Assembly: GCA_949752745.1 (NCBI GenBank)
Contig: OX457031.1
Location: 54,550,803-54,614,802 of the forward strand
Source: Protula sp. h YS-2021
Lineage: Eukaryota > Annelida > Polychaeta > Sabellida > Serpulidae
Length of the DNA: 64,000 nt
Direction of reading: 5' to 3'
Numbering within the stretch: position 1 is the first letter of the stretch; every line of letters starts with the position of its first letter. A program made the translations under genes and the position numbers. Below the pieces are notes generated by a model, which was not told the origin of the DNA, ran no database searches, and saw only the letters and a program-made list of their open reading frames with translations. Positions 1-9,128 of this stretch are shown piece after piece.

Positions 1-102
1 ACTCAGCGCTAACCACGACTGGCCTCAAACTGCCCTCCCCCTCCCCTGTTTCCCTTTTATCTTGGCATGCGCGAGTTATTTTATTTTTCGCATTTTTTTC
101 AG

Positions 103-234
103 GCATTTGATGACGATGACTGGCCAGTGTGTGACAAAAGTGCGTTACGGCAGGGTCGGGGACGGCGGCTACACGGTCTGCATGGATGCTCCTTACGCTC
201 CTGTCAAAAACAAGTGCCTGGTCTATTCATTCGG
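103..234 (+). CDS. METTL24-like: METTL24-like exon 3, copy A
   Basis: Identical in sequence to copy B exon 3, with AG at 101-102 and donor GTACGG at 235. A competing donor of the same sequence in array unit 2 (exon end 357) would lengthen the exon by 123 bases, keeping frame and no stop. Confidence 0.86.
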
Positions 235-3200
235 GTACGGACCGGGGTCCTCTCGCGGGGGGGTGGTTAGGGAGGAGGACGGGGACGGCGGCTACACGGT
301 CTGCATGGATGCTCCATATGCTCCTGTCAAGAACAAGTGCCTGGTCTATTCATTCGGGTACGGAACGGGGTTCTCTCTGGGGGAGGGGGAGGGGGGAGGA
401 GGGGGGAGGGGGGAGGGGACGGCGGTTACACGGTCTGCATGGATCCTCCTTATGCTCCTGTCAAAAACAAGTGCCTTGTCTATTCATTCGGGTACGGGGG
501 GGGGTTAGGGGGGAGGTCGGGGACGGCGGCTACACGGTCTGCATGGATCCTCCATACGCTCCTGTCAAGAACAAGTGCCTGGTCTAGTCAATCGGGTACG
601 GAACGGGGTCCTCTCGAAGGGGGGGGGGGGTTAGGGGGGACAACGGCTACACGGTCTGCATAGATCGTCCTAATGCTCCTGCAAAGAACACCTGCCTGGT
701 TTAGTCATTCGGGTACAGAACGGGGTCCTCTCGTGGGGGGGGGGGGGGGGGTTGGGGGGGAGGTCGGGGACGGCAGCTTCAGGGTCTACATGGATCCTCC
801 TTATGCTCCTGAAACGAACAAGTGCTGGTCTATTAATTCGGGTACTTAACGGGGTCCTCTAGGGTGGGGACTGAGGAGAGGAGCGCAACGGAAGGGGAAT
901 GGGGTATAATATAATAAGCTCAGGGGTATTTCACAAATTCGGATTCGCAGTAAAATTGCATATCATATGCACTCATTTCACTCTTCTATTTGCACATCGT
1001 TTGCATTCATTTCACTCTTCTATTTGCACATCGTTTGCATTCATTTCACTCTTCTATTTGCACATCGTTTGCACTCATTTCACTTTTCTATTTGCACTCA
1101 TTTTACCCTTCTGTTCAGCGGAATCGATCGTTGTGCACGGGACCTTAAATCCGGCATCTGTACACTTTCCATTTATGTCCCTGTCAAATGAACAAATAGA
1201 AGAGTTTTAAATACAACGCCAGAATTCTGAAATCTCCATAAAAAATATCTCCCGTTCTTGTCCCCCTTTCTACAATTGACTACAACTTCTGCTGAGCGAA
1301 AATGTAAATTTGTCGAAATTTGTTGGTCTCGGCGACGTCTGAACCACGTTGAAAAACCACTTGAAAAACCCCGCTGCATTTACTGGGGTCTGGAGGACGT
1401 ACCTGTGACGTAGCACTGACGTCACCGCTTCCAGTGGTTTTGTTTGTTTTTGTTTGTTTGTTTGTTTTGTTGTTGTTTATTTGTTTGTTTGGTTGGTTTT
1501 TGTTGTATTTTTAGATATCGTCAGTATTCAAACGTCGGGTCGATATTTTTCGAACACCAACAACAAATTTCAGTCCGGCCGACGTCGCAACGACGTCGGA
1601 GTAACGTGCGTTTCACAAACTGTGTCTGCTGGGCAGTTACCGCATGAGATGATTCACCGCGGCTGTGAATGTACAGTTGAGATAAAACGTGTACAGATAA
1701 GATGAGATCGATGTTGGATAACGACTTTGAGATAAACACACTTACTCGTTCGATAGAGGCGAGTACTTGAACATAGATGTGTGTGTCATGCGAATAGATT
1801 TTCTATGTGCACCCGTCGTTACAACGTGTGCCGTTTTAACTAGTCTCCAGGCGTGTGACGGTGAAACCAGCCGCCTTGTCGTCAGTGATGAACAAAATCC
1901 GGCTGTGACGACCATTTTCGTTTTCAAACTGGTTGTCCGGATGACAAGCAAAAATATTTTACTCACAATTTTCAACTTATGTTTTATCCACAACAATATT
2001 CCTTTTTAAAGAACATTTTTATGGAAATCACATTTAATATGTTTTGCACAGCAAAGAGATCACATTTCTTGCAGGATTTGTTGCTCTTTTGGATAAAATC
2101 CTGTTTGCGTAAGGAAAAAATTGGCAAATTCCGAAACAGTAGACGTCACCAGAGAGAAAAAACCGATTTGCAAGTGCCATTTTTATGAGAGAGTGAAAAT
2201 TTTATGAGAGGTGAAAACTTGGAGAGAAGCGAAAGAAGAGTAAAGAAGAATGTGAGAAGAGCACCCGAAATTATGGATCAACAAAGCGTCAACGTTAGTC
2301 CCAAAATGAGTCGTTTATTTTTGGTATGAGGCACCCCTAAGGGGTCGTGCGTACGGCTTGAACTTTTTTAGGCGATCGGACAATTTTTGTATTTTGGCGG
2401 AATTTTTTTAACAAAATACCTCAAACATGTATCTTCCCCCACAGTTCTGATCTGATATCATTTATTTTAGGCGTGAGGCATTCTCAGAGAGTCGTGAATA
2501 CGGCTTGTGCTTTTTGAGTCGATCAGGGAATTTTGGGGGAATTTTTGAAGAAAAACATCCGAAATATTCTCCTGCAGCTTTTTTATCAGATGTCATTTAT
2601 TTTTGGTATGAACCGTCTCTAGGGAGTCATGCATACGGCTGTGTGCTTTTTGAGTGAATTAGAAACTTCTTCAATTTTCCAACGGTTCGATTTTTCGGCT
2701 AAAACGGCACTGTTTTCTATCAAGTTAAATGAACTTGCGCTCTAGTCCGAAATAACAACCGCGCATCGACGCAAGTTATATAAACATGCGCACTTGTCCG
2801 AAATAAGAACCGCGCATCGATTCAAGTTAAATAAACAAGCGCTCTGGTTCGAAATAAGAACCGCTGATCAACTGAAGTTTAATAAACATGCGCACTGGCC
2901 CAAAATAAGCACCGCGCATTAACGCAAGTTAAATAAACATGCGGACTAATCCGAAACAAGAATCACGCATCGACGCAAGTTAAGTAGACATGCACACTGG
3001 TCCGAAATGCGAACCAGGCATAAACGCAAGTTAAATAAACATGCGCATTGTCTGAAATAAGAACCGCGCATCGACGCAATGTACATAAACATACGCACTG
3101 GTCCGAAATGCGAACCGCTCATTAACGGAAGTTGAATAAACTTGCCCACTGGTCCGAAATGCGAACCGCGAATCGACGCTAGTTAAATAAACATGCGCAC

Positions 3201-6200
3201 TGGCTCGAAATGCGAACCGCGCTTCGATGGCAGTTAAACAGGGAAATTCCCTTGCTCCTGCACACTGGAATTGGTTGTGAGTGGATGGTTGTATTTGAAT
3301 GGTTGTGCGTTGATGGTTGTACCTGGACGGTTGTGCGTGGATGGTTGTTACTGGGCGGTTGTGTGTAGATGGTTGTGTGTGGCTGGTTGTGCGTGGATGG
3401 TTGTGTGTAGATGATTGTGTGGATGGTTGTGTGTGGACGGTTGTGCGTGGATGGCTGTGTTGATGGTTGTGCGTGGATGGTTGTGCATGAATGGTTGTGT
3501 GTGGATGGTTGGGTGTATATGGTTGTGCGTTTATGTTTGTATGTAGATGGTTGTGTGTGGCTGAATGTGTGTAGACGGTTATGTGTGACTGGTTGTGTGT
3601 GGATGGTTGTGCGTGGATGGTTGTGCATGGATGGTTGTGTGTGGATGGTTGTACGTGGATGGTTGTGTGTGGATGGTTGTGCGTGGATGGTTGTGGGTGG
3701 ATGATTGTGTGTGTATGGTTGTGTGTAGATGGTTGTGTATGAATGGTTGAGCGGTGATGGCTGTGGGTGGATGGTTGTGTGCGGATGGTTGTGCGTGAAT
3801 GGCTGTGGGTAGATGGTTGTGCGTGGATCGTTGTGTGTGGATGGTTGTGCGTTGATGGCTGTGGGTGGATGGTTGTTCTTGGATGGTTGTGTGTGGATGG
3901 TTGTGCGGTGATTTCTGTGGGTGGATGGTTGCACGTGGATGGTTTTGTGTAGATGGTTGTGCGTTGATGACTGTGCGTTGATGGCTGTGGGTGGATGGTT
4001 GTTTGTGGATGGTTGTGTGTGGATGGTTGTGCGTTGATGGCTGTGGGTGGATGGTTGTGTGTGGATAGCTGTGTGTGGATAGCCGTGGGCGGATGGTTGT
4101 GCGTTGGTGGTTGTATGTGGTTGGTTGTGTGTGTATGGTTGTGCGTTGATGGCTGTGGGTGGATGATAATGCGTGGATGGTTCTGTGTGGATAGTTGATT
4201 ATATTTTGGCAACATTGGGAGGTCATCAACTGCACTACTTTTAGCTTCACATTCTGATATTATGGCTTGCGGATAATTTTAAATGTCGCAGTAAATCATT
4301 GTGATGAGGATGAGGAGCTTTAATTTTTGCCCTAGCGGCACCTGGAAACAGTCACTTGACGGTCTTTTTTTTCAAACGTTCTTCATAAGAAGAAATCTAC
4401 CATATTGCCGTGTAGTCTTCTGATGTAAACCATGCTGTAACAGCCTCAAGGAAATTAACGCACCATACTTATATCTATCTTAATTTTCAGAATTAGAAAT
4501 GAATGGAGTTTTGATGACGCTGTTGCCTCGAGGCTGGGGTGCGAAGTGCATTCTTTTGACCCAAGGTAATTTCTATAAGCAGACAGTGGCATATAAGGCG
4601 AATAAGGTAAATAATGAGAACCAGGTTTTGACTGTCAAAACCTGTGTTCGAATTATTTACCGTTTTTCAATCATTAGTAGGGAACTTTCTCCAAGCAAGA
4701 AGTGGTTAGTCAAAACCTCCCTTTGTTAACGTGCGAAACTGTGGACAAATGCTAATTCAATTAATAAGTGTGAAATACATCAAAAGCTGCTTTCACGTTA
4801 TAAAAAGTTGGCGTAGAATCAATTTCATCGACTTTTCTAACAGGCGGCCAAACGGCTAACAACAAAATGGATAATACATAAGATATTGAAAATGGTGCTG
4901 ATTTTGTCAGTTTTTTATGGCGACTTAACACAGGTTCTAAATAAAAGTGATAGTGCTGATTCCACGGACATTTTTATATCACAAATCGAAACAAATCAAG
5001 AAAATGTAAATTGTGACGATTCAATGGACAAAATTCTGTCACAAATCGATACCGATGGGACTAATGATAAACCCGAGAGTGACCGCTCTCTTGACCTGAT
5101 CGACACAAATATATTTGAAAACGACACGGAAAATGAGTATCCATAGTTTGAAGACAAAAGTGACTGTGAGGAAAGTACAAGATTTCATTTCGTGTCGGAG
5201 GAAGAGGCATGTGTAAATAAAAATAAAAATCAAACGGTTTTCTTTTTTACAGCCTCGATTTCAAACAGGTTTTGACTTAGAAATCAAAACCTGTTACAAC
5301 AATAGAAAGTGACCTACTTATGATTGAATAACCTGTGTTATACCGTGTCCTCCCGTGCCCTACCGTGTCATACCGTGTCACATCCCCGACATGATCATTA
5401 GTGGTTTTCAAAATGCCACTCGTTGGATATCTTTTCGTATCTTTTCATTCTACCACGTTTTGTGTATGGGTGTGTGCGTGGGTGTATGTGTGTGTGGGTG
5501 TGTGAGTGTGTGGATGCATCCTAGCTAACACAATTTCCTGCCAAAATACATCCGGCTGTACGCGCGAAGGTTCTTTTTTTCAGCATGACGCAGAATGACC
5601 ACATGCACTCCGCCGGGGTACGCTTCCACAAACTTGGCATCTGGGGCTCTGATGTCGTCAACAGTGAAGGCTGGAATCTGATGTCCTTAGGAACAATTAT
5701 AAAATTCCTCGGCCATGAACATGTAAGATTCTTGTCATATTCTGCTGTGAGGTTTATCAGGAAAATTCATTTTGCAACAAGTTGTGGCAATCTTGGTCAT
5801 GAGGTCAGGGAACAAGATAATTTTTGACTGCCTGTGAGAGACAGAATCACGTGACTCTCAGTGACAGACAGAAGCACGTGACTGTCGATGACAGACAGAA
5901 ACACGTGACTGCCAGTGACAGACACAATCACGTGACTCTCAGTGACAGACAGACGAACGTGACTGCCAGTGACAGACAGAAACACGTGACTGCCAGTGAC
6001 AGACACAATCACGTGACTGCCAGCGATAAAAGAAGCACGTGACTGTCGATAACAGACAGACGCACGTGACTGCCAGTGACAGACAGAAACACGTGACTGC
6101 CAGTGACAGACAGAATCACGTGACTGCCAGTGACAGACAGAAGCACGTGACTGCCAGTGATTAAAGAAGCACGTGACTGTCGACAGACAGAATCACGTGA

Positions 6201-9128
6201 CTCAGTGATAGACAGAAGCACTTGACTGCCAGTGACAGACAGAATCACGTGACTTTCAGTGACAGACAGACTTACGTGTATGCCAGTGACATATAGAGGC
6301 ACGTGACTGTCAATGACAGCGCTTGACACGACACACTATCTTCTTACAATCGTCAATGACTTAACTGCTGTACTCAGGTTGTCTTATTTAGAGGTGGTGA
6401 GATAAAGGGCTACGAGTATGTGTTTGGGAAAGGGTTGGGGTGGGGGGGTGGGGGCATTGTTAAATTTATTCCAAAGTGAACGGGGCCGTTTCGCACATGT
6501 TGATTACCCAACAATCAGTCAGTCAATCATAAATGGTCATTTCATCCCCACCACTACCTCCCCCCTCCCCACCCCTCCCCACAAGCCGATTTCAAAAGAA
6601 TATAAAGACAAGTCTAGCACACGATGCCACTGAACATCAATGTTCTCAGGAAAGAATCTGATTTCATGAATGTGTTTTATGTTGTAGAAGAAAAAAACAA
6701 AACAAAACACTGCCTTAAAATGTAGCGGAGAAATGCCCCGTTGTTGTCCAACAGCCAACCTCTACGACGATTCGATCTGTTGTATATAAGGCCTTTTTAC
6801 TCTGCAGACCCTCTGGGGATTCCGCGAAAGTACTCATGAAAGAGAGGAAATATCCATCCGCTCTGTTTTTATGCATAACAGATAGATCTCATCAGAGGTC
6901 AGCTGTTTTTTGACAACGAGAAATGCCCCGCTTAACGTTTTTGGAGTCGACTGACTGCAGCCTATTTCTGGCATGTAAATCAGCATTAAATCTTTTCACA
7001 TGATTTCGATTTTGCGTTGTAAATGAACTGGAAATACAATGTTTTTTCCCAAAGTCAGCCGTAGATCTATTAGAGCTGAACAATATTGACTTAGCCTGTA
7101 CCGGGAAATGAATAGAAACCAACAATAGCTATAAGCTAGACCGAACCATGGGCTCTGACGTATAGACTAATGTTAACATGTTAACCACAACTCTTGTACT
7201 AGAGCGGCCAGTGCACACAAAACATAAGAGTACAGGCTTATATTATACACTTTTAATCTATACCTACTTAGTTTCTTAGTTTCAAAGCCCCTCTTCCGCG
7301 GTTTTGGCTAAATGGGGGCATTTAAAAGTATTTAGTAGCCTATTTTCACAATGCTTCTTCTCCCACAATTTTTACCGAATCTCTTAATTAATTTGCGCAA
7401 ATTTTCAACAACCGGGTTTAACAATATGACGACCACTTTTTGGCGACCATGCAAGCCTATTGATAGGCGATTTACAGGTCACAGTGGCCCTGGACATTCT
7501 TGTATAGAGTTAGTAGCCAAGCCATGTTTTTTTAGAAAGTTTTCCAAACTGGCAAAAAAGTTTAGGAATCTGAAAAAAAAACTTATTTTGTCTGTTAGTG
7601 AAAAGCAAACCAAAATCAAGCTGCAAAGTTTTTATAACTCTACTCGTGATAAGAAAGTTATTTTAAACATAAAGTGTAACCTCGGCATCGGAACACCTCC
7701 CTCTTGGGACCACCTCCGAATTAGGGCACATTTTTTCCGGTCCCGAATGCGCTCCATAGACTTTAATGGTTAAGAAAACTCCCAATTGGGACCACCTCGG
7801 ATCGGACCACTTCGGGCGGCTTTTTTCGGTCCCGAGCCCTCAAAATACCTGAGATCGGACCGTTGTCAGTCAATGGGGAATCCAGCGTATTTTTACGGCA
7901 CATTACTTACAACACTGAGCATGTGGTCGTCTTAGATATTGTTGCTAGGGATTATGGTAGCAAGTGTGTAACCAGACAGGGGCTTAGTTTTGTTTTCTAT
8001 ACGTTTGTATCTTGTCTAAAAAATAGCGGCTGACAATCTACAAACCCGAGACATCTTAATTTATGTGGTGCCTATTCTTTTAGCATTTAAGCCGACCCAA
8101 AATGCCACCGAATTCATAATGGCAATTAAATGTCAATTTAAGCACATAAAGGTAATTTAAATAAGAAAAAATTGCTAAAACCTTCTCAAAATGGAAAGCA
8201 GAGAAAAAGTTAATAAAAAAAGAAAAGACATTAGTCTCATAGATATAATTGAGATAATTAATGATAGTAAATTGATTGGTCAAAGAAAGTAAGTAAATAA
8301 CAAGTCCAAAGACTGTTGAAACGGAAAATTGAGTATGTCAATGCCTATGAGGAAAACTGTGATTCTGAGAAAAAGCGATTGCGTTATGATCCTTGTGTAA
8401 AGTTGGATGAAGCAGTTTGGAAATGGTTCAAAATGTGTCGAAACAGTAACATTCCTATTTCTGGACCTATGGTCCAAGAAAAAGCGCTAAAATTTGCTGA
8501 AGAACTGTCCATTACAGAATTCAAAGCTTCAAACGGTTGGCTTCTTTGTGTTTTGACATCAAACTTGAATCTGCGGTCAACCCGCAAAATTTTACCCAAG
8601 TACGACCAAGTCTCCCAAATGGGACCACCTCTAAAATAGGGCACATTTTATCCGGTCCCAAAGGTGGTCCGATTTCAGAGATTCCACTGCATTATGTTTT
8701 GGCAAAGGGTTGCATATTTCGCTTTTGAGAAATAGGTTCTCTTTTTGCAAATAATCTTGTAGTTATTTTCTGATCGCTTCTTCCTGTTTCTGTTTTAACA
8801 GAGGGCGATCGACTATTTGAAGATCGACGTGGAGGGCGCGGAATGGCCTGCCTTACAAGAAATGCTCAAGAACAACTCAACGAGAAACGTCAAACAAATG
8901 ATTTTTGAAATCCATACACCTAATTTTAAAGGAACAAATATGACTGTGGATGATTTCGGCCAGGTTTATCAAGATTTAACATCACTACAGAAACAGTTAG
9001 GATTTAGACTTTATATGGAGAAACATACAAATGGTTGCTGCTTTAGATTCGCTCCCTTGGCCTCTCACGCGCAGAGAACTATTTGTTGTTTTGAACTCTT
9101 TTATATTAATTCATTATTCAATAGATAA
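103..9128 (+). CDS. METTL24-like: METTL24-like methyltransferase, 3' part of the gene (copy A, exons 3-6)
   Basis: Exons 103-234, 4491-4565, 5584-5722 and 8802-9128 encode the whole catalytic part seen in copy B, with the same splice sites and phases and no stop or frameshift. Exons 1-2 are expected left of position 1, so the gene is cut by the window and not necessarily broken. The only coding difference from copy B is Pro instead of Arg at residue 352 of the copy B numbering. Intron 5 is shorter than in copy B because its E-box array has three fewer units. If the duplication is real, this is an intact tandem paralogue; if it is an assembly artefact, it is the other allele. Confidence 0.85.
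161..868 (+). repeat. Exon-3-derived G-rich minisatellite, copy A (6 units)
   Basis: Units begin at GACGGCGGCTAC or variants at 161, 284, 418, 522, 640 and 769. Each repeats the 3' half of exon 3 including the SFG codons and the GTACGG donor, then a G-run spacer of variable length. Unit 1 is the exon itself. Units 2 and 3 keep an intact coding-like core. Unit 4 onwards have TAG in place of the Tyr codon or other decay. Spacers lack acceptor-like tracts, so the units are competing donors, not extra cassette exons. The G-runs could form quadruplexes. Confidence 0.92.
964..1113 (+). repeat. 34-bp tandem repeat, about 4 units (copy A)
   Basis: TTTCACTCTTCTATTTGCAC-type units start at 976, 1010, 1044 and 1078 in intron 3. 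Confidence 0.93.
1436..1510 (+). repeat. TTTG-rich simple repeat (copy A)
   Basis: Imperfect TTTG/TTG tract. It separates a TTTACTGGGGTC end-like motif (about 1380-1391) from ACGTC-rich sequence (1515-1610), so it may lie within a decayed member of the ACGTC MITE family. Confidence 0.85.
1611..2316. other. Intron 3 stretch without recognised features (copy A; also 40661-41366 in copy B)
   Basis: Unremarkable intronic sequence. Small open frames on both strands (up to about 84 codons) show no motif or splice context. The two copies differ at a few bases. Confidence 0.6.
2317..2680 (+). repeat. Imperfect ~135-bp tandem repeat, 2-3 units (copy A)
   Basis: Three diverged units share TTTATTTTTGGTATGA, then AGTCGTG/GGTCGTG, then TACGGCTTG and a T-rich GTCGATC segment. 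Copy B has the same at 41367-41730. Confidence 0.8.
2722..3236 (+). repeat. 51-bp minisatellite, about 10 units (copy A)
   Basis: Units of AAGTTAAATAAACATGCGCA then CTGGTCCGAAATAAGAACCG, starting at 2722 with the next at 2773. The period is a multiple of three, so it leaves spurious open frames on the minus strand. Confidence 0.93.
3271..4195 (+). repeat. 14-bp minisatellite (GGATGGTTGTGCGT), about 65 units (copy A)
   Basis: A 925-bp array of a 14-bp monomer with strand asymmetry (G/T on +). Because 14 is not a multiple of three and the monomer has no stop on the minus strand, all three minus frames stay open for long stretches and read Thr/His/Pro/Gln-rich peptides. These are not treated as genes. 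Confidence 0.95.
4491..4565 (+). CDS. METTL24-like: METTL24-like exon 4, copy A
   Basis: Identical 75-base exon carrying WSFDDAVA and EVHSFDP, between AATTTTCAG and GTAATT. Phase in 2, phase out 2, as in copy B. Confidence 0.86.
4622..4644. repeat. Perfect 11-bp hairpin CAGGTTTTGAC/GTCAAAACCTG (copy A)
   Basis: Two 11-base arms separated by one T, 57 bases into intron 4. The same arm sequence recurs as a second hairpin at 5265-5295. Copy B: 43672-43694. Confidence 0.85.
4886..5146 (+). pseudogene. Small acidic reading frame of unknown origin in intron 4 (copy A)
   Basis: 86 codons, Asp/Ser/Asn-rich, with an internal duplication of a DSTDIFISQIET-like peptide (second form DSMDKILSQIDT). After the TAG at 5144 the same frame continues with FEDKSDCEES and EEEACV, so a longer acidic frame may have been interrupted. 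It lies between the two hairpins. Acidic N-terminal regions occur in some transposases, but no catalytic motif is present. It may also be chance. Family not recognised. Confidence 0.3.
5265..5295. repeat. Second CAGGTTTTGA hairpin (copy A)
   Basis: AACAGGTTTTGA and TCAAAACCTGTT arms around a 7-base loop, reusing the arm of 4622-4644 about 640 bases away. The pair encloses a small acidic reading frame, as transposon ends might. Copy B: 44315-44345. Confidence 0.8.
5336..5516 (+). repeat. TACCGTGTC short tandem and TG-rich tract (copy A)
   Basis: Several TACCGTGTC/CCCGTGCCC units at 5336-5383 are followed by a GTGTGTGGG-type tract at 5461-5516, shortly before exon 5. Copy B: 44386-44566. Confidence 0.8.
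5584..5722 (+). CDS. METTL24-like: METTL24-like exon 5, copy A
   Basis: 139 bases with GVRFHKLGIWGSD and LGHEH, acceptor AG at 5582-5583, donor GTAAGA at 5723. The E-box array begins about 110 bases downstream. Confidence 0.87.
5829..6330 (+). repeat. 27-bp E-box minisatellite, 18 units (copy A)
   Basis: Unit CACGTGACTGCCAGTGACAG plus ACAGAAG. By my count 15 of 18 units keep the palindromic E-box CACGTG; the others read AACGTG, CACTTG or TACGTG. It lies in intron 5, 107 bases after exon 5. Open frames on both strands come from the 27-base period. Confidence 0.95.
6331..6734. other. Intron 5 sequence with G-run and C-run tracts (copy A; 45462-45864 in copy B)
   Basis: No gene seen. A GGGGTGGGG-type tract near 6430-6455 and a CCCCTCCCCACC tract near 6560-6585 could pair or form quadruplexes. 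One G of the first tract differs between copies. Confidence 0.5.
6735..6925 (+). repeat. Interspersed repeat R1 (CCAACAGCCAACCTCT...) (copy A)
   Basis: Shares an ordered series of blocks with 29685-29965: CAACAGCCAACCTCT, CTGTTGTATATAAGGC / TGTGTGTAACACC, GGGGATTCCGCG, CATAACAGATAG and CAGAGGTCAGCT. No coding capacity. Its first block also founds the 60-bp minisatellite at 13211. Copy B: 45865-46055. Confidence 0.75.
6926..7689. other. Intron 5 stretch without recognised features (copy A; 46056-46819 in copy B)
   Basis: A 140-codon open frame on + (7351-7773) runs into the transposon-derived repeat; it has no domain I recognise and its Lys/Phe-rich composition follows the local A/T-rich DNA. 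Otherwise nothing stands out. Confidence 0.55.
7690..8695 (+). mobile_element. Decayed pogo/Tigger-like DNA transposon (copy A)
   Basis: A fragment of transposase (8191-8560) is flanked by GGGACCACCT...GGCACATTTT...CCGGTCCC blocks: two near 7705-7845 and one near 8615-8665, in direct orientation. The right edge reads as CAGTGGAATCTCTG on the minus strand (about 8674-8688), like pogo-group termini. I did not find a matching left terminus, and the catalytic DDE region is absent, so the element is internally deleted and immobile. Confidence 0.65.
8191..8560 (+). pseudogene. Tigger/Jerky-type transposase fragment, CENP-B-like DNA-binding domain (copy A)
   Basis: MESREKVNKKRKDISLIDII reads like the start of the first helix-turn-helix of a Tigger transposase, then stops at 8290. 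After a frame break the second domain is clear: LDEAVWKWFKMCRNSNIPIS, then GPMVQEKALKFAEEL and FKASNGWL, the signature of HTH_CenpB. The frame then runs into the repeat end at about 8560, with no DDE catalytic domain. The stop, the frame break and the truncation make it a dead fragment. Confidence 0.82.
8802..9128 (+). CDS. METTL24-like: METTL24-like exon 6 (terminal), copy A
   Basis: Encodes the last 108 residues with KIDVEGAEW and ends in TAA. The Pro codon CCC at 9054-9056 is CGC (Arg) in copy B. Otherwise the encoded residues are the same. Confidence 0.9.
   Translation, partial: RAIDYLKIDVEGAEWPALQEMLKNNSTRNVKQMIFEIHTPNFKGTNMTVDDFGQVYQDLTSLQKQLGFRLYMEKHTNGCCFRFAPLASHAQRTICCFELFYINSLFNR

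Noticed and set aside
284..868. Array units 2-6 as alternative cassette exons
   Set aside because: The spacers are G-runs with no polypyrimidine tract or AG acceptor in front of the units; only alternative donor use is plausible.
3031..4215. 394-codon minus-strand frame (and overlapping 251- and 223-codon frames; copy B 42081-43265)
   Set aside because: Entirely generated by the 14-bp and 51-bp minisatellites; Thr/His/Pro/Gln repeats in three frames at once, no splice or start context.
5797..6329. Plus and minus frames of 70-106 codons in the E-box array (copy B 44847-45460)
   Set aside because: Products of the 27-base period; changes in unit number are not consistent with a protein.
7351..7773. 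140-codon plus frame, nearly unchanged in copy B (46481-46903)
   Set aside because: No recognisable domain, runs into transposon-derived repeat, sits in an intron; similarity between copies only reflects recent duplication.
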